Assembly (NCBI RefSeq): GCF_021650705.1
Contig: NZ_CP087138.1
Span: 434,001-498,000, forward strand
Source of the DNA: Pseudomonas sp. KNUC1026
GTDB lineage: Bacteria > Pseudomonadota > Gammaproteobacteria > Pseudomonadales > Pseudomonadaceae
DNA: 64,000 nucleotides
Reading direction: 5' to 3'
Position 1 is the first letter of the stretch, and the number at the start of each line of letters is the position of its first letter. Positions 49,691 to 60,500 of the stretch are shown here, one piece after another. The notes under the pieces are model-generated. The model was given only the letters and a program-made list of their open reading frames with translations, did not search any database and was not told the DNA's origin. The position numbers were made by a program, and so were the translations under genes.

Positions 49691-52556
49691 ATGCTCGAGT
49701 TGACTGCGGAGCAGATTTCAATGGACCAGCGCGCTGCCAACAAGGCAGACGCGCTGGTATCACTGGCCGAGCAATTGGTGGCAGACGGTCTGGTTGCCGA
49801 GGGCTACCTGGCCGGCCTGCAAGCCCGCGAGGAGCAAGGCTCCACCTATCTGGGCCAGGGGATCGCCATTCCCCACGGCACCCCGCAGACCCGCGACCTG
49901 GTGCACACCACCGGCGTGCGCCTGCTGCAATTTCCCGAGGGCGTGGACTGGGGCGACGGCCAGATCGTCTACCTCGCCATCGGCATCGCCGCGCGCTCCG
50001 ACGAACACTTGCGCCTGCTGCAATTGCTCACCCGCGCCCTCGGCGAAACCGACCTGGGCCAGGCCCTGCGCACCGCAGCCAGCCCCGAAGCGTTGTTGCG
50101 TTTGCTGCAAGGCGCGCCGCAGGCCCTGGCGCTGGATGCGCAGATGATCGCCTTGAACGTGCCGGCCGAGGATTTCGAAGAACTCGTCTGGCGGGGCGCG
50201 CGCCTGTTGCGCCAGGCCGACTGCGTCGAGCCGGGCTTCGCCGCGATTTGCAGCAGGTTTCGCCACTGCCCTTGGGCGATGGCTTGTGGTGGCTGCACAG
50301 TGAACAGACCGTACGCCGCCCCGGCCTTGCCTTCGTTACCCCAGCGCGGCCGCTCAAGTTCCTCGGCCAGCCACTCAACGGCCTGTTTTGCCTGGCCAGC
50401 CTCGGCGAGGCCCACCAGGCCCTGCTCGAACGCTTGTGCACGCTGTTGATCGAAGGCCGCGGCGAGGAGCTGTTTCGCGCGCAGGACACCCGCGCCGTGC
50501 TCCAGGCCTTGGGTGAAGAGGTGCCCGCCGACTGGCCCAGTGCTCAGGTGCCGTTGGCCAATGCCCATGGCCTGCACGCCCGCCCCGCCAAGGAGCTGGT
50601 GCAGGTGGCCAAGGCGTTCGAAGGCGAGATTCGCCTGCGGGTGATCGGCAGCAGCGAGCCGGCCGTGTCGGCCAAGAGCCTGAGCAAACTGCTCAGCCTG
50701 GGCGCCCGCCGTGGCCAGGTGCTGGAGCTGGCCGCCGAGCCTGCCATCGCCGCCGACGCCTTGCCTGCGCTGGTGGCGGCCATCGAGGCCGGTTTGGGTG
50801 AGGAGGTCGAAGCACTGCCACCGATGGCCGCCGAAGTGGCCAGTGAAGCGGTCGAGCCGGTCGCCAGGCTCAGCGCACCGGCTGCCGGTACGCGCCTGCA
50901 AGCCGTTGCGGCAGCGCCGGGGATCGCCGTGGGGCCGGCCCACGTGCATGCAGTGCGTGATTTCGATTATCCGGCGCAAGGGCAGGGCGCTGATGCCGAG
51001 CGGGGCACCCTGGAAGCTGCGCTTGCTGCCGTACGGGATGACATCACCGCCCTGGTTGCCCGCAGCAACCAGGCTTCTGTACGTGAAATCTTCAACACGC
51101 ACCTGGAAATGCTCGACGACCCGTCGCTCACCGAAGACGTGCTCAAACGCCTGCAACAGGGCGAAAGCGCAGCCGCTGCCTGGGTTGCGGTCATCGACAG
51201 CGCCGCGCGCCAGCAGGAGGCTCTGCACGATGCGCTGCTCGCCGAGCGCGCTGCCGACCTGCGCGACATCGGCCGCCGGGTGCTGGCGCAGTTGTGCGGT
51301 GTGACGCTGTTCGAGGAACCGTCCGAGCCTTACATCCTGGTGATGGACGAGGTCGGCCCTTCAGACGTTGCCCGCCTCGACACCCAGCGCGTGGCCGGCA
51401 TTCTCACTGCCCGCGGTGGGGCGACTGCGCACAGCGCTATCGTCGCGCGCGCTTTGGGCATTCCGGCGGTAGTCGGTGCCGGCGAAGCGGTGCTGCTGCT
51501 GAGCTCGGGGACTCCATTGCTGCTCGACGGCCAGAAGGGCCGCGTTCTGGTCTCGCCGGCCGAAGACGAGCTGGCCAAGGCGCTGGCCGAGCGCGACGCC
51601 CGTGGCGCACGCCTGGCCGCAGCCGCCGAGCGCCGCCACCGAGCCTGCCGTGACCCGCGATGGCCACGCCGTGGAAGTGTTTGCCAACGTCGGTGAAAGC
51701 GCAGGCGTCGCCAAAGCGGTGGCTCAAGGCGCCGAAGGCATTGGCCTGCTGCGCACCGAGCTGCTGTTCATGGCCCACAGCCAGGCCCCGGACGAAGCCA
51801 CCCAGGAAGCCGAATACCGCCGCGTGCTCGACGACCTGGCCGGCCGCCCGCTGGTGGTGCGCACGCTCGACGTCGGCGGCGACAAGCCACTGCCGTACTG
51901 GCCGATCCCCACCGAAGAAAATCCCTTCCTTGGCGTGCGTGGCATCCGCCTGACCCTGCAGCGGCCCGAATTGATGGAGGCGCAACTGCGCGCCTTGCTG
52001 CGTTCGGCCGACGGCCGCGCGCTGCGCATCATGTTCCCGATGGTGGGGCAGGCCGAAGAATGGCGTGCAGCGCGGGCGATGGTCGACCGCTTGCGTCAGG
52101 AGATCCCGGTCGCCGACCTGCAAGTGGGCATCATGATCGAAGTGCCATCGGCCGCATCGCCGGCGCCGGTGCTGGCCGAGGAAGTGGACTTCTTCAGCAT
52201 CGGCACCAACGACCTCACTCAATACACGTTGGCCATCGACCGTGGCCACCCGACGCTCTCGGCCCAGGCCGATGGCCTGCATCCAGCGGTGCTGCAATTG
52301 ATCGACATCACCGTGCGCGCCGCCCATGCCCATGGCAAACTGGGTGGGCGTGTGCGGTGAGCTGGCCGCCGACCCGCAGGCGGTGCCGGTGCTGGTAGGG
52401 CTGGGCGTGGATGAGCTGAGCGTCTCGGCCAGCGGTATCGCCGAGGTCAAGGCCGAGGTGCGCGCGCTGGCCTTCAGCGACGCCCAGGCCCTGGCTCGAC
52501 AGGCATTGCGCGCGGCCACCGCCGCGCAGGTTCGCGCTCTGACGGAGGCCCAGTAA
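49691..52556 (+). CDS. fruB: FruB: fructose PTS EIIA-HPr-EI fusion (three frameshifts as sequenced)
   Basis: A ~955-residue phosphotransferase with three parts. EIIA-Fru: active His in GQGIAIPHGTPQTRDL. HPr: active His in VPLANAHGLHARPAKELVQV. Enzyme I: active His in GGATAHSAIVARALG and the PEP-binding C-terminal domain (LLRTELLFM, DFFSIGTNDLTQYTLA, CGELAADPQAV). The frame slips near 50243, 51634 and 52340; each is repaired by one base and flanked by conserved sequence. RBS GAGGAG precedes ATG 49691. It passes phosphate from PEP to FruA and is induced through loss of Cra binding. The stop overlaps fruK (TAATG). Confidence 0.92.
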
Positions 52557-53506
52557 TGGCTCGCATCCTGAACCCTTACGCTCAACCCTGCGCTGGACCT
52601 GACCGTCTCGCTGACCGCGCTGCGCCTGGGCGAAGTCAACCGCAGCGACGGCCTGCAAGTGCACGCTGCCGGCAAGGGCCTGAACGTGGCCCAGGTGCTG
52701 GCCGACCTCGGCCATCAACTGACCGTGAGCGGCTTTCTGGGTGAAGCCAACGCCGACCGTTTCGATGCGCTGTTCGCCGCGCGCGGGTTCGACGATGCCT
52801 TCATCCGCGTGCCCGGCGAAACCCGGCGCAATTTCAAGCTGGCCGAAAGCGGCGGCCGCGTGACCGACATCAACGGCCAGGGGCCACAGGTGAGCGAAGA
52901 CGACCAGGCGCGCTTGTTGGCGCGGCTGGAGCGTATCGCCCCCGGGCATGATGCAGTGGTGGCAGCGGCAGCTTGCCACGTGGCGTCAGCACAGCGTGGT
53001 TCCAGCAACTGCTCGAGCGCCTGCATGCGTTGGGCCTGAAGGTCGCGCTCGACACCAGCGGCGCGGCCTTGCGTGCCGGGCTGGCGACTCAGCCGTGGCT
53101 GGTCAAGCCCAACACCGACGAGCTGGCCGAAGTCACCGGCGGCGCGGTCGAAACCCTCGAACAACAAGCCCAGGTGGCCGCACGCTTGCGTGCCCAGGGC
53201 ATCGCCAACGTCGTGATTTCCCAGGGCGCGCAAGGGGTCAACTGGTTCGCCGAAGGTATTGCCCTGCAAGGCCTGCCGCCGACCGTGGATGTGGCCAGCA
53301 CCGTGGGCGCCGGCGATTCGCTGCTCGCGGGCATGGTCCATGGCCTGCTCAGCTCAGCCGAACCGGACTCGACCCTGCGCACCGCCACCGCCATTGCCGC
53401 GATGGCGGCGACTCAGATCGGTTTCGGCATCCCTGACCCCGAGGCGCTGGCGCGCTTGCAGAGCGGCGTATGCGTACGCCCCCTGCCACAACAACAAGAG
53501 GCATGA
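52556..53506 (+). CDS. fruK: 1-phosphofructokinase FruK (two frameshifts as sequenced)
   Basis: About 316 residues, PfkB family. FruK makes fructose-1,6-bisphosphate from fructose-1-P. The N-terminus should read MARILTLTLNPALDLTVSLT, but an extra A near 52576 breaks it after MARIL. GLQVHAAGKGLNVAQVLADL is the PfkB N-terminal signature. A second slip near 52960 precedes SGSLPRGVSTAWFQQLLERL. The catalytic-site signature DVASTVGAGDSLLAGMVHGL is intact. The gene begins in the fruB stop and ends over the fruA start. Confidence 0.92.
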
Positions 53507-55247
53507 ACATGAAATTAGCCATCGTCACGGCCTGCCCCAATGGCCGGGTTTCCAGTGCGCTCAGTGCCCGCCTGCTGGAAGCGGCGGCCAGGCGCCAGGG
53601 CTTTACCCCTTGCGTGGAAGTACACGACCCGCAACACCCTGAGCAGGGGCTCGATGCCCGCGATATCGAAAGCGCCGACTGGGTGCTGGTGGTGCGCACC
53701 GGCCCGCTGGACCTGGCCCGCTTCGCCGGCAAGCGCCTGTTCGAAAGCACCCCGGCCAAGGCGCTGACCGACGCCGACAGCTTCCTGCGCGAAGCCGAGC
53801 GCCAGGCCCAGCCCTACCAGCCGCCGGCTACCGTGCCGGCCGAGGCTTCGCAAGCCAAGGCGCTCAGCCGAAGATCGTGGCGGTCACCGCCTGCCCGACT
53901 GGCGTTGCACACACCTTCATGGCGGCCGAGGCGTTGCAACAGGCGGCTCAACAACTGGGCTACGGCATTGCCGTGGAAACCCAGGGCTCGGCGGGCGCCC
54001 GCACGCCGCTCAGTGCCGACGCCATCGCCGAGGCCGACGTGGTGCTGCTGGCGGCCGACATCGAAGTGGCTACCGACCGCTTCGCCGGCAAGCGCATCTA
54101 TCGCTGCGGCACCGGCATCGCCCTCAAGCAGGCCCAGGCCACACTGCGCAAGGCCCTGGCCGAAGGCGCGGTGGAGCAAGCCGGTGGCAGCGCCAGCCAG
54201 GCGCCGGCCAAGGCCGAGCGCAAAGGGGTTTATAAACATCTGCTCACCGGCGTGTCGTTCATGCTGCCGATGGTGGTGGCGGGCGGCTTGCTGATCGCGC
54301 TGTCGTTCGTGTTCGGCATCCACGCTTTCGAGGAGCCTGGCACGCTAGCCGCTGCACTGAAGAAAGTCGGTGATGCGGCCTTTACGCTGATGGTGCCGCT
54401 GCTGGCCGGCTACATCGCCTACTCGATCGCCGACCGCCCCGGCATCGCCCCCGGCATGATCGGTGGCTTGCTGGCCAGCACTCTGGGCGCCGGCTTCATC
54501 GGCGGCATTCTTGCCGGCTTCATCGCCGGTTACCTTGCCTGGGGCATCAACCGCGCGCTGCGTTTGCCTTCGAGCCTGGAGGCGCTCAAGCCGATCCTGA
54601 TCATTCCGCTGCTGGCGAGCTTGTTCACCGGCATGGTGATGATTTACGTGGTCGGTTCACCGGTCGCCAGCATGCTCGCCAGCCTCACTCAGTTCCTCGA
54701 CAGCATGGGCACCGCCAACGCCGTGCTGCTGGGGCTGCTGCTGGGCGGGATGACGTGCGTGGACCTCGGCGGGCCTATCAACAAAGCGGCGTATGCGTTC
54801 TCCGTCGGCCTGCTGGCCAACCAGGCGGGCGGGCCGATGGCTGCGACCATGGCCGCCGGGATGGTGCCGCCGATCGGCCTGGGCCTGGCCACTTTCCTGG
54901 CTCGGCGCAAGTTCGCTCAAAGTGAGCGCGAAGCCGGCAAGGCTGCGCTGGTGCTGGGGATGTGCTTCATCTCCGAAGGCGCCATTCCGTTCGCCGCCAA
55001 GGACCCGCTGCGGGTAATCCCGGCCAGCATCGCAGGCGGTGCGCTCACCGGCGCGCTGTCGATGCTGTTCGGCTGCAAGCTGGCCGCGCCCCACGGCGGC
55101 CTGTTCGTGCTGCTGATCCCCAATGCGATCAACCATGCGCTGCTGTACTTGCTGGCGATTCTCGCCGGCAGCCTGGTCACCGCTGTGGTGTACGCGACGA
55201 TCAAGCGCGGGCAGGACGCGGTCGCCGCGCAACCGGCAGCGGCCTGA
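53503..55247 (+). CDS. fruA: FruA: fructose PTS EIIB'BC permease (frameshifted as sequenced)
   Basis: About 581 residues. The IIB' domain (MNMKLAIVTACPNG) and the IIB domain with the phospho-Cys in IVAVTACPTGVAHTFMAAEA are followed by the membrane IIC domain (SFMLPMVVAGGLLIALSFVF, GMTCVDLGGPINKAAYAFSV, CFISEGAIPFAAKDPLRVIP). It imports fructose as fructose-1-P. A slip near 53860 joins QAKA to QPKIVAVTACPTG in another frame. ATG 53503 overlaps the fruK stop; ATG 53509 is an alternative. Confidence 0.92.
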
Positions 55248-55250
55248 CCT

Positions 55251-55556
55251 TCAATCGCGCTCGGAGGTGATCCTTACCAACTGGTCACCTTCGAAGCGCA
55301 ACGTGTGGTACATGCCCGAGTCCGGGCCGTAGGTCCACTGCTCGACCTGCACGTCGCTGAAACCACCCCGATAATTGGGCACACGCATGAAGCTGGGCGC
55401 CGTTTTGCTGGGCGGCTCACCGCATTTGCGCGCTACGCGGGTGGTGCTGTCGCCCACCGACACCAGGGTGCTGTTGCAGCGCCAGGTGTCATCGGCCATG
55501 GCCTGGCTGGCGGCAAACAACGTGATGAGGGCGAGGGGCAGTTTGAGTGAATGCAT
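55251..55556 (-). CDS. DUF2845 domain periplasmic protein
   Basis: 101 residues from MHSLKLPLALITLFAASQAM (Sec signal, cleavage after AMA). The mature part has Cys in WRCNSTLVSVGDSTTRVARK and KCGEPPS, the DUF2845 pattern, and ends MYHTLRFEGDQLVRITSERD. Function unknown. It is convergent with fruA (3 bp between stops). Confidence 0.85.
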   Translation of the reverse strand: MHSLKLPLALITLFAASQAMADDTWRCNSTLVSVGDSTTRVARKCGEPPSKTAPSFMRVPNYRGGFSDVQVEQWTYGPDSGMYHTLRFEGDQLVRITSERD

Positions 55557-55842
55557 GGCGGCGTCCTCGGCGCGAGTCGGGCTCGTGACTATGCACAAGC
55601 CTGTTACAAATGCCTAGGGTCGCTCTGGGCGCAAGTGCCCGGGTGGCCAGTGCAGGTCATGACAAATCCTGAAATAGCGGTTTTTTCGGCCTGTTGCCGG
55701 GAATAACGCTCGGATGGCTCTGGAAAGGGCGTTTCGGCGGATGTCGCGCCGAAAAATTTGCATCAAGAAGATTCTGTACTTTCGTACCAATTCAGAGATG
55801 TCCTAGGGTGCGCGGCTTCGTTTAAACCAAAGCGAACCGCTC

Positions 55843-57507
55843 ATGAAACCTTGGCCGCTCTTGTGCCTGCTCGCCTGCCTGATGCCTTCGGCACTGGCCG
55901 GCCCCGACCTGCCTTCGGCCACTGCCCTGCAGCGTGAGCGGCAGGCTGAATTGCTGGAGCACCAGCAAAAGCGGCTGGAAGCTTTGCAGCGGTTACCCGG
56001 CGCCGCGCCGCCGGTGCCGGCTGCAGCCGTGCCGAAGCCAGGGCAGTGCTTCGTTGTGCAGCGGCTGCAGGTGGAGGGGGTCACGGCATTGCCGGCCGAA
56101 GTGCTCGACCGCTTGGCCAGCGAATGGCAAGGGCGCTGCCTGGAGCCTTCGTCACTGGATGCGCTGCTCAGGCAGGTCACCCACCTCTACCTCGAACGCG
56201 GTTTGATCACCAGCCGCGCTTACCTGCCCGCGCAAAGCCTTGGTGGCGGCACGCTGGTCATCCAGGTGCTGGAGGGCCGCCTGCAAGGTGTGCGCGCCGA
56301 ACCCGGCACCGGCCCTTCGGAACGCGAGCTGGCCATGGCTTTCCCCGGCAGCGCCGGGCAACTGCTGAACGTGCGCGATATCGAGCAGATGCTCGACCGG
56401 TTCGCGCGCCTGCCATCCCGGCAGGTGAGCGCTCAGCTCACGCCGGGCGATACGCCCGGCACCAGTTGGGTTCAGCTCGAGGGCCAACGTTCGCGCCCTT
56501 GGCAGGCCGGCCTCAGCCAGCACAACAACGGCCAGCCCGGCAGCGGCGAGCGGCAGTGGGCAGCCAGGTCGGCCTGGGACAGCCCGCTCGGGCTTGCCGA
56601 TCAAGTGCGCCTGAACGCGGCGCAAGACGCTTATCGCGGCGCTTCCATTGGCTCTGCCAGCCAGCAGTTGCACTACAGCGTGCCCTGGCAGTGGTGGCTG
56701 TTCAGCTACAGCCACAGCCGCAGTGAATACCGCATGCAGCCAGGCCCCGGCACCCGCTACGGCGGCCGCAGCCAGCAACACGCGTGGCGTGCCGAACGCA
56801 CGGTGCAGCGCAGCAGCGCCGGTAAAACCGCCATCAGTGCCGGCTTGAGCAGCCAGCGCGGCGAGTCGCAGATCAACGGCACGCGCCTGGCAGCGCAGGG
56901 CTATCGCCTGAGCGAGTGGCAATGGGGGCTCAACCATGGCCGCCGCCTGGGCAGCGGGTTTCTCAACCTCGACCTTGGCCTGCACCGCGGCGTTGGCGCA
57001 TCGGGTGCGCAAGGCCAGGCGCCGCAACGGCTGCAAGCGGCCCGCTACCGAAAACAGAGCGCCACCCTCAGCTACTTGCAGCCCTTCGAGGTGCTGGGCG
57101 AGCGCGTGACCTTCAGCACTCTGGCCACCGGCCAGCGAAGCGCAGACACCCTCCACAGCGCACAACGCATCGGCGTAGGCGGCCTGGCCGCCGTGCGCGC
57201 CTACAAAACCCAGAGCCTCAGCGCCGACAGCGGCGGCTACTGGCGCACCGACCTGCGCTGGTCGCGGCCCCTGGCCGGGCGCGTGCTCAACCAGTACGGC
57301 ATAGGCCTTGGCTACGACGCAGGCGCCGTGCGGGCCAACCGGCAAACCCGGGAACGCGCAGGCCGGGCGACCGGCCATGCGCTGGAGCTGTTCGCCCGCG
57401 GCCCACAACTGGGCCTGAGCCTGACCCTGGCCCACTCGCTGGAACGGCCCGCCGCACTGCCAAGGCGTGAGCGGCCTGTGTATTTCAATCTCGACCTGGA
57501 CCTGTGA
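55843..57507 (+). CDS. cdiB: CdiB/ShlB/FhaC-type TPS outer-membrane transporter
   Basis: 554 residues. Omp85-superfamily pore of two-partner secretion that exports the adjacent CdiA/FhaB-like exoprotein. Signal peptide LLCLLACLMPSALAGPD. Polypeptide-transport region with POTRA-type motifs (CFVVQRLQVEGVTALPAEVL; YLERGLITSRAYLPAQSLGG; LVIQVLEGRLQGV), then a 16-strand barrel. The L6 loop motif, usually VRGY, is VRAY in LAAVRAYKTQSLSADSGGYW. The last residues FNLDLDL end with the usual alternating hydrophobic pattern. The frame is intact; cdiA starts 13 bp later with GGAGG as ribosome binding site. Confidence 0.9.
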   Translation: MKPWPLLCLLACLMPSALAGPDLPSATALQRERQAELLEHQQKRLEALQRLPGAAPPVPAAAVPKPGQCFVVQRLQVEGVTALPAEVLDRLASEWQGRCLEPSSLDALLRQVTHLYLERGLITSRAYLPAQSLGGGTLVIQVLEGRLQGVRAEPGTGPSERELAMAFPGSAGQLLNVRDIEQMLDRFARLPSRQVSAQLTPGDTPGTSWVQLEGQRSRPWQAGLSQHNNGQPGSGERQWAARSAWDSPLGLADQVRLNAAQDAYRGASIGSASQQLHYSVPWQWWLFSYSHSRSEYRMQPGPGTRYGGRSQQHAWRAERTVQRSSAGKTAISAGLSSQRGESQINGTRLAAQGYRLSEWQWGLNHGRRLGSGFLNLDLGLHRGVGASGAQGQAPQRLQAARYRKQSATLSYLQPFEVLGERVTFSTLATGQRSADTLHSAQRIGVGGLAAVRAYKTQSLSADSGGYWRTDLRWSRPLAGRVLNQYGIGLGYDAGAVRANRQTRERAGRATGHALELFARGPQLGLSLTLAHSLERPAALPRRERPVYFNLDLDL

Positions 57508-57520
57508 GCGGAGGCTGCCC

Positions 57521-60500
57521 GTGACCACTACCTTCTGCGGCCTGCCGATGCGCTGGCTCACCCTGACGCTCGCCCAGGCGATCTTCTGGCAACCGCTCTG
57601 GGCGCAGGCCGAGATGCTGGTGCCCAACCAGCCCGGCACCCAGGTCACCCAGGCGGCCAACGGCGTGCCTGTGCTCGACATCGCTACCCCCGATGCCCAC
57701 GGGCTGTCCCACAACCGCTTCGACCACTACAACGTCGGCCCTCAGGGATTGGTGCTCAATAACGCCAGTGCCCCGGTCGTAAGCCAATTGGCCGGGGCCA
57801 TTGCCGGCAACCCGCACCTGGCCGGCGGGCCGGCCGGGGTGATCCTCAACGAAGTCACGGCCGCCAACCCAAGCCAGCTCAGCGGTTACACCGAGGTCGC
57901 CGGCCCTGGCGCGCGGGTGATCGTCGCCAACCCCTACGGCATCACCTGTGACGGCTGCGGGTTCATCAACGCGCCCCGCGCCACGCTGAGCACCGGGCGG
58001 CCAATGTTCGGTGAAGACGGGCAACTGGAGCGTTTCTCGGTCGAAGGCGGGCACATTCTGGTGGGCGGCCAAGGCCTGAATGCCAGCAATGTCGACCGCT
58101 TCGAGCTGCTCACCCGCGCCGCGACGATCAATGCAAAGCTCTACGCCCGCGACCTGAAGGTGGTCGCCGGGCGCAACGACATCGATGCTCAGACCCTCGT
58201 ACCCACGCCTCACGCCGGCGCCGCCGAAGATGCGCCGCGCGTCGCCATCGACAGCTCCGCGCTGGGCGGGATGTACGCCAACGCCATTTACCTGGTGGGC
58301 ACTGAGGCTGGAGTCGGCGTGCATCTGGCCGGCGACCTGATCGCCAGCAGCGGCGACCTGCACCTGAGCGCCGACGGCCAGTTGACCCTGGCGCGCACGG
58401 CGGCCAGCGGCGATCTGCGGGTGCAGGGCGGCGACGTTGTGCTGAGCGAGGCGGTGCATGCCGGCGGCAACGCACACCTCAAGGCGCGGGGTGACTTGCT
58501 CAACCGGGGCGTGCTCAGCGCCGCAGGTACGCTGGCACTGGAAGCGGGTGGCAGCCTGGCCAACGCTGGCACGGCGCGGGCGGGGCAAGCGCTCTCGGTG
58601 AGTGCGGCGCACCTGGATAACCAGGGCGGTGTGCTGGAGAGCCTTGGCAACGTGGTTGATCACTGCGGGCAGCCTCGACAACCGCCATGGCCAGGTTCGC
58701 GCACTCGGCGATGGCCCGAACAGCTGAAAGCCGTTTCAGCCTGGCCGGGGCTTTCGACAACCGCAGCGGCCAACTGGAGATCGCCAGCTTTCGCTTTGCG
58801 CTGCAGGCCACAGGCCTGCGCAACGATGGCGGTCAGGTGAGCCACCGGGGCCTTGGCGCCTTCGACGTGAGCGCTGCGTTGTTGCAAGACGCTGGCGGCA
58901 GCATTGCCACGGCCGGGCGCCTGCAGATCGACGCAGACCAATGGACCAACAGCAGCGTATTGCAGGCTGGTGAGCTGGTCGTCAATGTGCGCCAGCTCAA
59001 TCAACTGGCCGGCGGCCAGCTGCTGGCCACTGGCACCTTCCAAGGTACGGGCGGTATCTGGCACACAGCCGGCCTGATCGCGAGCGATGGCGACTTCAGC
59101 CTTGAGCTGGGCGCCGCCTTGAACAACAGCGGGCGGCTCTTCAGTGGCCAACGCATGCAGCTTCGTGCTGCGGAGCTCGCCAACCACGGCACCCTGGCCG
59201 CCGGCACCGAGTTGCAGGCAAAGGCTGCCAGCCTCGTCAATAACCACGGCCTGATCACCAGCGGCGGTCGCCTGGAGCTGTTGACCGAGCGTTTCGTCAA
59301 CCGTTACGCCGACGTATTCAGCCTGGGCGACCTGTTCGATCGCGCAAGACGAAGCCGGCAGTTATGCCGACCTGATCCTGAACCAGTCCGGCAACATCAC
59401 CAGCGACGGGGCCATGACCCTGGCCGCGCACACCCTCACCAACGAGCGCGCAGTGCTGCGCATAGACCCTTCGCGCCCGTGGAAGGGCCGCATCACCGAG
59501 ATTGCCTGCACCTTCCCCGGTGGCCTGGACTGCGGGCACCAAAAGCGCGAGCACGTCTGGCGCATCGATCAGTACGACCGCTTGCGCGTGCTCGAAGCCA
59601 GCGACGCGGCGAGCATTACCGCAGGCGGGCACCTGACCCTGCTGGCCGGCGACTTCACCAATCGCAGCAGCAGCGTGGCCACCGGCGGTGGCTTCACCGC
59701 CCGGGTCACGAACTTCTACAACCTCGGTTTGGTACCCGGGGAGTTTCATACCTCACGCGTGGTGCGCACGGGGCGAACCCGCAATGCATCGGCGAGCTAC
59801 GCGCAGGCCAACGCGTTCAACAGCCGTTATGCCGAAGGCGGAAATGGCTTCGACCCGAACGACAGCTCCGGCTTCGAGGCCGCGCTGGCGCGCTTTGTCT
59901 ACCAGCAGGAGTACTTCCAGTACAAAACCACCCAGGCCGTGAGCGCCGACACTCAGGCCTATGCCGCAGTGATTCAGGCCGCCGGCAAGGTCGATGTGCA
60001 ATCGCGCAACGGGGTGGGCAACAGCGTAGTGCGCACCGGCTACACCTTCGTCAGCCCTGGCCAACGCGTCGATACGCAGGCGCCAGGCACTGCTCAAGGC
60101 GCAGTTATCGACATCCACCCACAGCTGCCGGCAGACCTTGCCCAGCAGCAGGTCGACCCTACGCGCCTGCCGGGCTTCACCTTGCCCAACGGCGGGGGCA
60201 ACGGGCTGTTTCGTCTCGGCGAAGGCTGGGGTGATGACTCAACGGCCCCGCCGCATCCTTACCTGATCGAAACCAACCCGGCACTCACCGACTTGCGGCA
60301 GTTCCTTAGCACCGATTACCTGCTCGATCGCCTGGACGCCAACCCGGCGAGAGCGCCCCCCGTTACGCCTGTGATCGAGGAACTGCCCTCTGCTCCACTC
60401 GCCAACCTGGCAGTTACCTTCGCTGGGCCTGCGCTCAGCTCGATACCTGCCCCGAGCGCGATACCCGCGCTACCCGCGCCCAGCACAACACGTGCTCTCG

